Source: Tetragonia tetragonoides
Lineage: Eukaryota; Streptophyta; Magnoliopsida; Caryophyllales; Aizoaceae
Assembly (NCBI GenBank): GCA_038025085.1
Contig: CM076147.1
Coordinates: forward strand, 7,784,001 to 7,848,000
DNA: 64,000 bases
Reading direction: 5' to 3'
The notes beneath the pieces were generated by a model, which worked only from the letters and a program-made list of their open reading frames with translations, did no database searches and was not told where the DNA came from. Made by a program: the position numbers and the translations under genes. How positions within the stretch are numbered: position 1 is the stretch's first letter; every line of letters begins with the position of its first letter. Positions 1 through 11,379 of the stretch are shown piece after piece.

Positions 1-1592
1 CATGGAATTAATGAAGTCAAATAAGTTAACTGATACGATCATAACAGTAGTTTGAATCTGTGAAACAATGGATAACTTAGTCAAATTTAAATTCATTGTT
101 TACGCATTTGCATCGTCGGGAAAAAAGTTATTTAAATCTATGAAGAAGACGAGCTATTACAAAATACAATAGTTAGTGGTGAATATTCCAATTGTATAAT
201 GTATAGCTAAATGAAATACGCTACAATTCGATGCATGTAGATGACAACCAACTACCACGTCACGATAAAACATGGGGTGAGGGAGGGGGCGTTTGTAAGG
301 GAGCCAAATTATTAGTACGCTGATAGTTAGGAAAAATACAACATCCATCATCCATCAAAGTTCAGATATGAAGCAATTAAGGGATTTGTACAAAGCATTG
401 GCTATATAGGTCGTTATAAGTTGTTCGGGACAAAAAATTCAGCGTAAACAACAATTAAAGCAAGCCCACTGAGTAATGCCAAAAGGGTTATATATGTAGA
501 ACATGTAGTTGATGAAGCAGAGGTTTTCGAAACGGAGACTGTGCAAGCCCACAAAGTACTCAACCCTGTTTCTGAGAATGCAGAGCTATTGGCGACGGGA
601 TTCGGGTAGGGAAACTGGTAAGCAACCAAATGGAGGAAAATGTAGAGACATTAAAAAAGAAAATGATACGGTAATTGTCAAATACATTAGCCTTTTTTTT
701 TTTTTTTTTTTTAATTTGATATGTATGTTATTGAAATTATAGTTTCTGGTATAAAATATGTCATAGTTTGAAAATTGCAGCTAGACCGTAATATATGGCG
801 AACCAAATCCGACCGTTTCCTACTCCGGATGACTGGTAGTGCTGAAGATTGAAAAATTGTACTGCGGACATACTCTCCAAAAAATGTCCATAGAGTTGCA
901 GACTGTTAATAACGCAACCATCCTTGTAAGAGTTCTGTAATTGGGAAGGTGCAATGCAAATGAACACTTAGTTATAATAGGTTTAATTATTCTATTATAT
1001 GAAATTTGATGTATGAGTGATTATTTTAATTTTACAAAGTGTAGTTCTGAATAAACTGGAACCGTTTATATTGTTGAACACAACAAAAGTACAAGTAAAA
1101 TATAACCAAAGTCCACAAGTGTTATAAATATTTAACATGTTAGTGATTAAAAGGGCAAATGAAAGCAATGAAGAACAAACTTGTAATTAACATACCTAAC
1201 AGATAGTAGCTTTCCACATCCAACACCAATGACCATTGCATAATACAAACATAAGAAGGCCAAAAGATGGACACTAAACGTCCAAGTCCATTACATAATA
1301 CGAATTTCAGCAAGCCAAAAGAGGGGCCCCATGGATTACTTACAACTTACAACAAAGCGGTTTCAATTGAGTCAACATATTAGAGAAATTTTTACAAAAT
1401 GCAAAGTGGGTTGATTTACTTGTTTTACATGGATAACAATTTCAACAGCCAAAAGGATGCCCAATCATAGTCATACATTCTCTAGGGTGTTCACAACAGC
1501 GGGGGTTGCTCCAAAGGCAAGACATGCACACCTATTGCATTACCAAATTAAAACATAGTGTCATGATGACTATTGTAAAGTAAAATGTTCAA
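1..1592. other. AT-rich stretch with no identified gene
   Basis: No recognisable gene. Two short minus-strand open frames (414-629 and 761-967) look slightly protein-like; the first ends in a hydrophobic run, but neither matches a family I know and neither has a convincing start or splice context. A run of T lies at 692-712. It borders the minus-strand LINE remnant, but I could not recognise LINE sequence here. Confidence 0.4.
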
Positions 1593-1901
1593 TTATAAAG
1601 TAATACCTCCAGCTCCATCCTCATCCGATGTTGCTTGGACAATCCCCCAAAGGTTATTCTCAAAATCGACAATGTGGAACTCAATTTGATTAGTCCATAG
1701 CACGAGGATGCCTCCTTGCAGACCCTCCGGGTCCATCTTCTGAAATGGAAGTCTATTAAGTATAGTCATTGTGTTGGTCCTACCAACCCGAGTCTCAGTT
1801 ATAATGAAGACGTTTGGGTGGAACTACTGACAGAGCAAGAGGAAGTTTGTCCGATAAGAAGGCCTTGCGATTCCCCTAGCATTCCATATGATGAATGTCA
1901 T
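1593..1901 (-). pseudogene. L1-type LINE ORF2 endonuclease remnant
   Basis: About 103 codons on the minus strand begin with MTFIIWNARG, the usual opening of plant L1 ORF2 endonucleases (exonuclease-endonuclease-phosphatase fold; asparagine in the WN position). Further on come ITETRVG (the catalytic glutamate region) and GGILVLW, also typical. In the family this domain nicks target DNA for target-primed reverse transcription. There is one in-frame TAG at about codon 26, and the frame stops after roughly the first 100 residues. I see no reverse transcriptase in the flanking sequence, so it is a short dead fragment. An overlapping minus-strand frame at 1898-2119 may be leader sequence of the same LINE, but I could not support that. 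Confidence 0.7.
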
Positions 1902-2183
1902 TTTGCTGCCCAAAAAAGTCGTTTCTCAAACTTCATATTACGTGCCATCATCTTGGCATCCAATGCATCGACGATAACACCTTGTGGCACCTTCCTCCAA
2001 TATCTCGCGGCTGTCACGACATTCCAAATGTATATCGGAAAGCACTTGTTTGGAACATTATGATGATTGCGTTTAACTATGGTTTCAACCTGCTTTGCGT
2101 CTTTCTCCAACAAGTACACCTTTTGTTGAATTGGAGTGTCAATAAAACGTCCATCGTAACATAGGAATTAGAGTTCACAAAAC

Positions 2184-2188
2184 AAAAT
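2184..2188. repeat. Target-site duplication, left, element D
   Basis: AAAAT immediately before the first LTR base (TGTGATACC...). The same five bases follow the truncated 3' LTR at 9255-9259, so both ends of the insertion are original. Confidence 0.85.
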
Positions 2189-2507
2189 TGTGATACCCCA
2201 ATATTTTCTATAATTATTATATTGATTTATAAATGATTTATAAATAGTTTTGGAGATTAAATCGTAATTATATTCAAGGATTCGATTTATCCAATTAAAG
2301 TCATAATAATATTAATTATTATTATGAGACTTTCATAAATTGTATTTATCAAATTTGGGGAGTTTAATTGAAATGTTTTATATATGAATAAGAATTATTC
2401 ATATTGTTTTAATTAGTTTTAATTAGCTTTAATTAGCTATTTAAATCAAAAAATCATTAAATAAACTCCTAAACCTACTAGTATTTGACTTTGGTTGACT
2501 GAGGGTC

Positions 2508-2515
2508 TATATAAA
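2508..2515 (+). promoter_or_regulatory. LTR TATA box (TATATAAA)
   Basis: TATATAAA about 320 bp into the LTR. The equivalent positions in C read TATATAAGG (51745) and TATATATGG (61083). It is the likely Pol II core promoter of the element. Confidence 0.65.
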
Positions 2516-2570
2516 GAAAAAGAGGAGGCAAGTAATCAGTTTACACAACTGATCAAACCCTCGTTATTTT

Positions 2571-2629
2571 CTCTCTCCTCCTCCTCCTCCTCCTCCTCCT
2601 CCTCTCTCTCTCTCTCTCTCTCTCTCTCC
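2571..2629 (+). repeat. (TCC)n/(CT)n microsatellite in LTR leader
   Basis: Runs of CCT followed by CT repeats just downstream of the predicted transcription start. The C LTRs carry CT runs at the same place (51802-51843 and 61141-61195). Confidence 0.85.
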
Positions 2630-3628
2630 TCGCCTCGTCGGACCTCCGGCGACCACCACCAACGGCCATGGTGGTCAGTGGGTGGTGGTGATGGGTCAGG
2701 TCATGGGCCCCATGCATGGGTACCCGTGACCTAGACTTAGTATTGAATTTTAGGGTTTCGTTTTTCTATTTTCGTAATTATTATTTCGATTTTAAGTAAT
2801 TTTTGATTTAATGTTTTTATTGTTCCACACTCATTCGGAATCGGAATTCGGATTTTCAAAAGTCTAGATTGGTCGAAATAAATCAAGAAGTTTAATAAAA
2901 TATCAGATTAATATTTTGTTACTGTTTTGATTTTCGTATTGAATTAATACTGATTCGGTAATTGTTTTTAATTAGGACTTAACGAGCAACTGTGATTATC
3001 TTAGGTTATTTGAGCACACTTTTTGTTTGGGAGCATTTGTAGTGGTAAGCGCTCATGCCTACCTTCTTCAAAGCCCCATTAAAATTATTTTGATGTCATC
3101 TGGGCTAATTGGGAATTTGTTGTGAATTTAATATGCAAAGCATGATTAAATTATATCGTCGTTATTATGAAGTTATTAAGCATGATTCACTGCTGTAAAT
3201 ATGGTTTATAATGAGCATGTCGATATTATCATGTTTTAAGAATTAATTAGTCCATATCATGATTATTAGACAATTGTTGAATGGTGAAGTATTAGTATTA
3301 TTATGCTATTAGATACTTGCTAATTGGTATGGGTATTATTGAGTGCTAGTGAGCACCTATATATTATCGTTGAATGTGTTGGATGATTTGTGAATTTTTG
3401 GATATCATATTACCCTGCTGAAGTGCTGCCAAAATTGTGCTAGACATTGTATGTCATCTTTGTTAAATCATCGTTATTGAATTAAAATATGTTTAATCCT
3501 CATCGTATCGAATTATCATTATCGTCGTTAATTACTATTCATTATCAAGAGCAGGAAATGAATTAGTAAGTCGTGGTCTCGTAGTACCACTATGTTAACC
3601 AATGCAAATTATGTGAATTGAACTAAAT

Positions 3629-3822
3629 GAGAGTAAGACTCCTAATGGATGCCTAGGAGTAGTCGAGCAATCGGGATTACACCTAATGGTGTAGTTCAAG
3701 GGATGCGTGATTCCCAAGTTACTTACGGACACCTCACAGTGTGTCTGGGACGAATCATTCCCCATTTATTAAGTCCTCTAGACTCGTTTATTATACTAGA
3801 GGTAGTGTGCACACTAGAGTCA
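3629..3822 (+). other. Stem-loop array in LTR leader
   Basis: Several inverted repeats occur in succession: GACTCCTA...TAGGAGT, TACACC-TAAT-GGTGTA, GGGA...TCCC, CCTCTAG...CTAGAGG, and a 14-bp perfect palindrome TAGTGTGCACACTA. The same series recurs in both C LTRs (about 53160-53350 and 62530-62720) and in the 3' LTR remnant of D. Confidence 0.6.
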
Positions 3823-4040
3823 TTAAGTCCATGACATGGTTGTATTTTCGATGAACAGTATGGGTAATCGCTATTCTATTCGCTCTCTTACATCTCTCTA
3901 ATCAAGACGAATTGTCTATGTCTTATTTTGTATGATCACTATACAAGAAATGCATATAAAAGAATGTCGTTATGCGTATGCTTGATTATATGCTAATGTG
4001 CGTATGCAAATGAATTTCAATGATTCTTCTAAAACCTTAG

Positions 4041-4166
4041 GTAAGGTTTCCAAAATGTTTTTACTGGGTATGGCTGACGTTTATTCAGTTTATCTGATTT
4101 TTGTTTCTCTTTTTTTTCAGTTCTTTTCTTCTGTATTTTGTTTCCGTCATGGAAACCAAAGTGCAG
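4041..4166 (+). other. Intron-like segment in LTR U5
   Basis: Donor TAG|GTAAGG, a long T/C-rich tract and acceptor TGCAG. The counterparts in C are 53567-53693 and 62933-63037. The last has lost 20-odd bases just before the acceptor but keeps TGCAG. Splicing is inferred only. Confidence 0.35.
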
Positions 4167-4529
4167 GTTTAGTTGAGTCAGGACGTACAGCTTGGAAGTT
4201 AGAGTTGGCGTCGTTTTTTAGAACTCTGTTGTTCAGTTTAGGTTGTTGGGACTTTTCTGGTTTGAGCCCTTGGAAGGTAAGTTGTAATAAATTGGTTTAA
4301 TAGTGTTAGCTCACTAAATAGACAACTCTGATATTAACTGTTTTAGATTATTTAGTTTCCTTAGTAAGCTCCTTTGATGCCTAGACTTTCTTTCTGCTTA
4401 GCATTTACTCCTTAGTGATAAATGTTGCAGTAACATCCCCTGGGTTTGTAACGGTTCAGTGGTGTCGGATCGTGCATAACGATGTTGATAGTTCCCAGGA
4501 AATCGTTGTAAATTCGGGGGTGTTACAAA

Positions 4530-4541
4530 TGGTATCAGAGC
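4530..4541 (+). other. Primer binding site, initiator-Met type
   Basis: TGGTATCAGAGC two bases after the LTR end. This is the standard plant PBS complementary to the 3' end of initiator methionine tRNA. Confidence 0.9.
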
Positions 4542-4721
4542 GCTAGGTTTAAAAAGGTTGCTTAGGATTAATTAATGAATTAATAAAGATTAGTTTCATT
4601 TTTGGGGAAATTAAAAGTTAAGTAAAGCCGTTGAGCGTAGTAGTCCTAGAAGATAGGAATTATTTGAAATCACTTTGCAGGTGATTTATAAAGTTCTTAT
4701 TGTTTGATTGTCTACCTGTAG

Positions 4722-5651
4722 ATGGTAAGGACAAGAGTAATTACGAGGAAGTCAACTGCACAGCAAAGGGCATGCCCCCTAGCTCACCGTGGACAACCCG
4801 TGGAGTACGTAGCTTCATCGGATAGCGAGTCGACGGGAAACAACGCGAACATGCGCCATGAAGCCGTGCAAGGCCGAGCTGCGCACGACGACGTCGCACT
4901 TGCTGTGCAAGCCACACCTGCCGCGCCCCCACCCGTTGTACACGCCACGCGTGATGATCACGAGGATGAAGAGGAGGATCCTTCGGAGTCCGAGCCTGAG
5001 TTTACCCCAGCTGATGAGCATAATGATATGCCGAATTCGGAAGATATTGGTGTCGAGAGCGACAACAACATTGCACCTACTGCTGCACCTGCTGTCACAC
5101 TTACTCCTGCTGCAAATTGGTCTCCTCCCATGGAGCCATTCTTTGCTACGGACGCTGAGCTTGAGGATTTTTGTATCTACATACGACGTGCTTACACTAC
5201 GATCGAGCGTTATCAGTACGAGAATCGCACGAGTCCACATGAAAGCTTATGGGTGGAGCTACTGCTAGCTGGTCTACCTAACATCCATCCTTGGATGGGA
5301 CTCAAGAAGAAGTACGACGATGTGGTCTACAAGCGTGGTCACCTACACGAGAAGAAATATAGTGAAGGAACGCAATGGTCTCTCTGCTTTAGGGGTGTCG
5401 CATCTGAGTTATGCCTGTCCGAGTTCGAGTGGAAGGTGAACCACGTGCTAGTGTCTGCTCCGAAGGGCATGTGTGAGTACTGCTGGACCAAGAAACGGAA
5501 ACACGCGAATGATTTTAGGAAGCGTTTCATGTCCTAGAAATTTGGTGGATATGCTTATCCATACACGCCCTGCAAGGAGGTAAAGCCTAGGAGGAAGGAC
5601 GATCATGACGAGTCCCCTAGTGCGAAGAAGAATCGTGCGAGTGTCAAGTAG
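4722..5651 (+). pseudogene. ORF0 of element D, extra ORF upstream of gag
   Basis: Starts MVRTR directly after an acceptor-like CTGTAG. About 270 codons lead to an in-frame TAG at 5535-5537 (C has a histidine codon near here); the same frame then runs on to a stop at 5649-5651, matching the end in C. The N-terminal 120 residues are acidic and rich in Ala, Pro, Glu and Asp. The C-terminal part is well conserved with C and includes LLAGLPNIHPWMGLK, LCLSEFEWKVNHVLV and CEYCWTKKRKHA, a Cys-pair and basic patch. I do not recognise a known domain. It lies between PBS and gag, where standard Tekay elements have no gene. The function is unknown; an accessory or regulatory product is only a guess. Confidence 0.6.
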
Positions 5652-6341
5652 AACTAGTTGATTGCTTTAGTAGTTTTATTTGAGAATTATTGAACTTTTA
5701 GTTATTGTGATGACCCTGCGTGGTCAAGATTGATGTTGGTGTAGTTGCATAGGCAACAAATATTTATTATTGTTACTTAGTTTGCAATTTGTCTCATTGC
5801 AAAAGTATTTCATTTGATTATATGATATCGTTGAGAATTTGTTTTATATGATCGTTTTATCACATAATTGCATGGTTGACTCATAGCTTCGAAATACTAT
5901 CTCGTAATGCCTAGACATGATGGAAAATGCATGTCGGAATTATGGCAAAATTTTCATTGAGTATGATCATATCAATTATGAGCCAAATGCTAAGCATGTA
6001 TTGTATGCAACTAAATGTCATTGTTTATTGCCCTACTAAATAGTATGGAGCTTCGATGTGTGAATTGTGAATGTTACTGCTTATCAATCGTATGAGACCA
6101 ATGTGTCTAACCTGTTACCGCATATCGAACTATTATGCATGAGAACTATTCAAAGCAAGTATGTTGCTTAGACCGACAATGTAAGGTCGATCATTGGAAC
6201 TTATATGCTATTTGCTAAATGTCAAGAGATAGGTTTCAATTACAACCTATATCTCTCAATTAGAACTCGAATCGGGTCGAATGTGCCAACTTTGCTGAAA
6301 TGGTGATCAACCATTGCTCTTTTATGTCTCAAATTTTTATA
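5652..6341 (+). other. ORF0-gag spacer of element D
   Basis: About 690 bp without an open frame, conserved in C at 55164-55859. No promoter or RNA gene is evident. Confidence 0.6.
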
Positions 6342-7976
6342 ATGGCAACCAACGGCCGACTCGCGAGATTAGAAGTAGGTCTTACCAATGTGGTCGAGCA
6401 TATAACGCGCAAATTGGAGCGCCAGGAGCAAGACCACCACACGCAGAATCCTGAGACGCGCAACTTTAAGGATTTTTATGCACTCAAACCTCCGACGTTT
6501 GAGGATGGCTCTGAGCCCACTAAGCTAGAGAACTGGATTATAGAGTTCGAGAAACTGTTTAGGGCGACTAGTCGGCCCAATAAAATGAAGGTCAACACCG
6601 CTACGTATTACCTGAAGGGTGAAGCAAACAAGTGCTGGAGCGACGTGGGAACTGAACTGCTCGCTATTGAAACTACGGATGGAGTGAATTCAAGGAGTCC
6701 ATTCGTGAGAGGTTCTATCCAAGAGCTATTCGTCGCCAGAAGCAACTGGAATTTGAGAACATATATCAAGGGAAGCTATCTGTGGCTGAGTACGGAACAA
6801 AGTTCAACGAGCTTGCTGCTTTTGCACCTAACTTGGTGATGACCGAAACTGAACGTGCCGAGAGGTTCGAAGATGGTCTGAAGTGGGATATTCAACGTTT
6901 TGTTATGGGAAACTCGCTGACGTACCAACGATCTTACGAGAAGGCCTTGAACCAGAAACGTGTTGTGGACCGTCGTGATTCATTGCTTGGGAAGCATAGA
7001 CGTGACGAAGGGAGTTCTTCCCAGTCAAATGGCGTAGACAAGAGGCCAAGACCCAACAACAATCACAACAACCAAGGTGGTAGTCAGAACCACAACGGGA
7101 ACAAGAATCGTGACTCGAACACTCATAGAGCTACGATCTTAGCTAGGAGGACTACGCCTTGTAGTCGCTGCAACAAGACGCACCCTGGCAAGAACTGTCG
7201 TGGCGATGTGCTTCAATGCTACGAGTGCAATAAGCCTGGTCATAAAGCTTCTGAATGCTGGAGTCGTGGAAGGAATAGCAATGGTCAGAACCGCGATAAC
7301 AACTACAATCGTGGTTGAAATGGAAATGGTAATCGCGAAAATGGTGGTAACTACCGTGGAAATGGGGGTTACAACAACAACCGCAACAATGTTGCTGCTC
7401 CTGCTACGAATAATCACGCACAACATCCCATGCAGAACAACAACAACAACAATAGCGGGGTGAATGGAAGGGTTTATGTGCTGAATAGCAATGAAGTTGA
7501 GGCGAACCCGAATGTGATCGCTAGTACTTTTGTAGTTAACTCTCAAACTGCTTTTGTTTTGTTTGATAATGGTGCATCACATTCTTTTCTTTCGAAGAGC
7601 TTTGCATCTAAGATAGGTTTAAAATCCAGTTCTGTGTATAGTGCGAACATTACGATGCTTGATGGGTCGAATGTTAGTTGTAAAATGTTGTATGAAAAAT
7701 CTCCAATTAGGATAGCTGGTTCCGATTTGCCTGCGGATTTGATTCAGATGGACTTAAAGGAATTTGATTTTGGGAATTAATTGGTTAGCCAAGTATAGGG
7801 CTAAGATTGAGTGTTTTGAGCAACGTGTGTCGTTACGTGGACCGAAAGGTAGAAGGATTACTTACAAAGGAGTCGTGGTCAAGCCAAAGCTGAAGGTAGT
7901 GGCGACCATGAAAGCAATGGAGTCTATGACTAAAGGTGAAGCGATTTACCCATGTCATCTGGTGGATACAAGTTGA
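6342..7976 (+). pseudogene. Gag-protease of element D, broken
   Basis: Begins MATNGRLARLEVGL, as gag of C does. The capsid-like region is followed by two zinc knuckles, CSRCNKTHPGKNC (CX2CX4HX4C-like with a shifted His) and CYECNKPGHKASEC (canonical CX2CX4HX4C), then an N/G/R-rich linker and a retropepsin domain with FDNGASHSFLS and the ILGINWLAKY flap region. C has FDSG at the active site; D reads FDNG. Frameshifts fall near 6665 and 7765, and a TGA near 7316 replaces a glycine codon in C. The frame ends with TGA at 7974-7976, the same position as in C, immediately before RT. Confidence 0.88.
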
Positions 7977-8401
7977 GAAGCTGATGTTTCACAACCTATT
8001 CCAGTTGTTTTGGAGTACGCTGACGTCTTTCCAGACGAGATTCCTGGAATGCCTCTGCAACGCATTGTCGACTTCACGATCGACTTAGCTCCAGGTTCTG
8101 CTTCGATCTCGAAACCTCCTTATCGCATCGCTCCTGCCGAGATGAAAGAAATGAAAACGCAACTCAAGGAACTACTGGAGAAGGGATACATACGTCCTAG
8201 TGTATCGCCTTGGGGTGCTCCTGTTTTGTTTGTGCGTAATAAGGACGGTAGTATGAGACTGTGTATAGACTATCGTGAGTTGAACAAGATTACGATCAAG
8301 AATCGTTATCCACTGCCTAGGGTTGACGATTTGTTCGACCAACTCTGTGGAGCGACTATTTTCTCGAAGATCGACTTATGTTCAGGATACCATCAACTAA
8401 G
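7977..8401 (+). pseudogene. Reverse transcriptase N-terminal half, element D
   Basis: In the same frame as protease, after TGA. It shows [43 protein letters not shown] and [13 protein letters not shown], the fingers and first catalytic Asp region of Ty3/gypsy RT. It breaks just after SGYHQLSI; the YxDD box (FIDD in C), thumb, RNase H and integrase are absent. The sequence then enters LTR sequence and reads through by chance to 8594. Confidence 0.9.
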
Positions 8402-9254
8402 CATTACACCTAATTGTGTAGTTCAAGGGATGCTTGATTTCCAAGTTACTTATGGACACCTCACAGTGTGTCTGGGACGGATCATTCCCCATTTATTAAG
8501 TCCTCTAGACTCGTTTATTATACTGGAGGTAGTATGTACACTAGAGTCATTAAGTCCATGGCATGATTGTATCTTCGATGAACAGTATGAGTAATCGCTG
8601 TTCTATTAGCTCTCTTACATCTCTCTAATCAAGACGGATTGTCTATGTCGTATTTTTTATGATCACTATACAAGAATTGCATATAAAAGAATGTCGTTAT
8701 GCGTATGCTTGATTATATGCTTATGTGCGTATGCAAATGAATTTCAATGATTCTTCTAAAACCTCAAGTAAGGTTTACGAAATGTTTTTACCAGGTACAG
8801 ATGATGTTTATTCAGTTTATCTGATTTGTTTTTCTCTATTGTTTCTTTTCTTTTCTTCTGTATTTTGCTTCCGTCATGGAAACCAAAGTGCAGATTTAGT
8901 CGAGTGAGGACGTACTGCTTGGAAGTTAGAGTTGGCGTCGGCTTTTAGAACTCTTTTGTTCAGTTTAGATTGTTGGGATTTTTCTGGTTTGAGCCCTTTG
9001 AAGGCAAGTTGTAATAAATTGGTTTAATTGTGTTTGGTCACTATATAGACAACTCTGATATTAATTGTTTTAGATTGTTTAGTTTCCTTAGTAAGCTCCT
9101 TTGATGGCTAGACTTTCTTCTTGCTTAGAACTTACTCCTTAGTGATAAATGTTGCAGTAACATCCCCTGGATTTTGTGACGGTTCAGTGGTGTCGAGTCG
9201 TGCATAACGACGTCGATATTTCCCGAGAAATCGTTATAAATTCGGGGTATTACA
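8402..9254 (+). repeat. Truncated 3' LTR of element D
   Basis: Homologous to the 5' LTR from the stem-loop TACACC-TAAT-GGTGTA to the LTR end (GGGGTATTACA). The join with RT lies in a shared ATT, so microhomology may have guided the deletion. Followed directly by the AAAAT duplication. Confidence 0.9.
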
Positions 9255-9259
9255 AAAAT
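9255..9259. repeat. Target-site duplication, right, element D
   Basis: AAAAT, identical to 2184-2188. Confidence 0.85.
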
Positions 9260-9862
9260 CTCCAAGAAAAATATAAGTACCCTAACACCAACATCGAAAA
9301 CCAGTAGCTTACCATTCGACAACAAAATATAATGTTTAAAAACCACAATATAAGAGTACGTTGAACAAGATTGGGATGCAACAGTTCGTACTCTTATGCG
9401 TAAAAATTGGAAACATCAGTTCGTTTCATCAGCTATATGCAGCAAGCACTTAACTGGAATTCTGTTGTTCCTTTGAAATTAATTTATAAGCGCTAAACAA
9501 TTAAGGTAACATATAGTTATTAGTTGTTACGAAAAAAACAATAGCCAGAAGTGGATGGATGATGTTGTTACGACTTACAACAATAATGGCCCAATATATA
9601 TCTTTTGGATATATTTGAAATTCTTATAAGTATCTACTAACTAATCATTTTGCTATTGAACTGTAAAAATTAAACACGTACTCCTAACTTTTGTTCCTTT
9701 TGCCGTCATAAACGTTTGTAGATGACAGTTAGTTGTTACTCAAAAAACATAAATTTTAGAGAATGAGGAGTCAAAATTAAACATGTATCATTCTGTTTTT
9801 CCAAAAAAGTCATAAAGGTTGCTACATAAATGTCGGTTGTTCTTGAATAAAGCTAAATAACA
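9260..9862. other. No gene seen
   Basis: AT-rich sequence continuous with the DNA left of element D once D is removed. Nothing recognisable. Confidence 0.5.
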
Positions 9863-10589
9863 TTAGACAATAGTGGAGGCGTATACCTGAACGGTGTTGG
9901 AGTAAGCGACCATGGTTTTCCTTGTAAATCTGCCATTCAAGAGGCATCCTTTTGCAGATTGGCGGATATTCATTGGGCGGTAGATGAAGGTTTCCAATGC
10001 AGGTGGGAGCATATTCGATGTTGCTGGCCAAGAGACCGCATGCATGACAGCGCTTCTTTGAGTTCATTTAAAGGAAGCTATGAAAGATCGGTCATGGTGA
10101 ATAGGTGAGCTGGCTTAACAACTCTAGTTTCCCCAGCTAAAATCAATTGCACGTTCCTCCGATTTCCAGTAGCTGACTTAGGATCCATAATTATGCCTCG
10201 AATTGTGGAGGCCGACGGTGCCGCAAACGAATTGTTTTCACGCTTGACCAAGTAATGTGTGTCATTCATGACCACTTCTGGTGGCCCAGGGTTGGGTATG
10301 TCAAATAGTTGAATTGCTTCCTCTCAATAAATGCGATATTGAGGCGTTGGTGTGCTGGAATACGGTGTACCAGTCACTCAGGCATATAGTTGGGAAACAC
10401 TTCTTTGAAGATTGACTCAGGCATTACCATCAACTTCTCTCCATTTTCAGCATACTGGTGGAATCTTCCATGGATCCCCATTACGTCGTTGTTATTGTTT
10501 GGACTTGGAGGAACTTCTGTAACTCCCATTCCATCATCAGTTGGCGTTATATTTAAGTTGGTTTCATATTGACGACCATCCATTTCCAT
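9863..10589 (-). pseudogene. Unrecognised minus-strand gene remnant
   Basis: Three adjacent minus-strand open segments read like one protein. 10589-10374 opens MEMDGRQYETNLN and holds PPSPNNNNDVMG and MVMPESIFKEVFPN. A frameshift near 10376 leads to a frame with one stop that contains IQLFDIPNPGPPEVV and RVVKPAHLFTMTDLS (ends at 10078). A third segment ends near 9892 at a donor-like CAG|GTATAC. I do not recognise the family. The breaks argue for a decayed gene or an old transposon ORF. Confidence 0.35.
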
Positions 10590-11121
10590 TTGAGTTTTAG
10601 ATTGAATATAAGGTTGAAATTAGGTTTTGGGGGTCAGGTGCATCTTTGCTCAACAATTTGTCTTTTAAATACCCAACATTACTTGGGCGGATTTGAAAAT
10701 TTATTAAATCTAACATACCCGTATTGGATTGTCCAGTTTGAAAAGTTGTATAGTACTTCCTTAGCAACAACGGTATGGCGCGAAATAAAAAAAAAATTGT
10801 AGATATTCATTTTGTAATTGTTCCCAATTCCAACTGATAGTACGATAAATCCAGAACAAAACTTATCATAAAACAATAATTTTTTGACAAAGGATTTGTA
10901 TTTAACTAAAAAGCATTGATATACGAATTAGAAAAGTAAAACATAATAGAAAGTAGAATGTTGAATTGAAACAACTCGAGAAACTTGTAACCATGCCTTG
11001 AGAACAACATTCAAATTTTGCATATGTAATAAAGATATCAAAGGCAAAATACATTTGCAAGACTACTTAAGTTAATCTCACTAGAAGAACTATAAATTAT
11101 TATTTCAAGATTACTAGCCCT

Positions 11122-11379
11122 TCAAACCCCGCTTCTCAACAAAGCCAATTGCCTCAAATTCTGCAACTGGCGACGCTTCCTTAGAGGCGATGAGCATGAC
11201 TTGAGAGAACGAGGCTTACGATATAAACTGGTCATCACCCTCATGCATCCTGGATTGCGGCTTTCAAGACGTTTGTAGTCTTCTTCAAAATAATTTTCAA
11301 GATTTTTCATCCAAGTCCCCATTTCAACAAAAATATTCTCAATCACAATAGGGCCAACAATTTTGATGGCTTCCCCCAT
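11122..11379 (-). other. Short minus-strand ORF, unrecognised
   Basis: 85 codons with an amphipathic N-terminal half (MGEAIKIVGPIVIENIF) and a very basic C-terminal half (RKPRSLKSC...RKRRQ). It lies upstream, in minus orientation, of the 9863-10589 remnant and could be part of it. No family match that I can name. Confidence 0.25.

Larger units (their letters stand above)
2189..4527 (+). repeat. 5' LTR of element D
   Basis: Starts TGTGATACCCC and ends GGGGGTGTTACA, the TG...CA form. It is homologous along its length to the C LTRs at 51436-54031 and 60774-63400. A TATA box lies at 2508-2515, followed by a pyrimidine-rich microsatellite, an array of stem-loops (3629-3822) and an intron-like segment (4041-4166). 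If transcription starts about 30 bp after the TATA box, roughly 2 kb of the LTR is transcribed leader. Confidence 0.92.
2189..9254 (+). mobile_element. Tekay-type Ty3/gypsy element D, internally deleted
   Basis: A chromovirus-type LTR retrotransposon related to element C at 51436-63400. It has a full 5' LTR (2189-4527), initiator-Met-type PBS, extra ORF0, gag-protease and the N-terminal half of RT. It then jumps at 8401/8402 from RT into the middle of the 3' LTR. RNase H, integrase, chromodomain, PPT and the first part of the 3' LTR are missing. TSD AAAAT at both outer ends shows that the deletion happened within an integrated copy. ORF0, gag and protease carry stops and frameshifts. Confidence 0.9.

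Noticed and set aside
414..967. Minus-strand exons of a host gene
   Set aside because: Two frames look partly protein-like, with an acceptor-like site near 945, but no family match or consistent structure.
4530..4541. tRNA-like sequences near LTR ends
   Set aside because: These are primer binding sites of 12-18 bases, not tRNA genes.
4858..5268. Alternative plus and minus frames over ORF0
   Set aside because: Low-complexity shadows; the frame shared by C and D is 4722-5651 / 54225-55163.
7139..7546. Long minus-strand frame opposite gag-protease of D (and 56658-56942 in C)
   Set aside because: Mirror of the Asn/Gly-rich linker and zinc knuckles; composition is the shadow of the sense frame.
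8402..8594. RT frame of D continuing past 8401
   Set aside because: The extension is LTR sequence read by chance; identical DNA lies in the LTR at 3678 onward.
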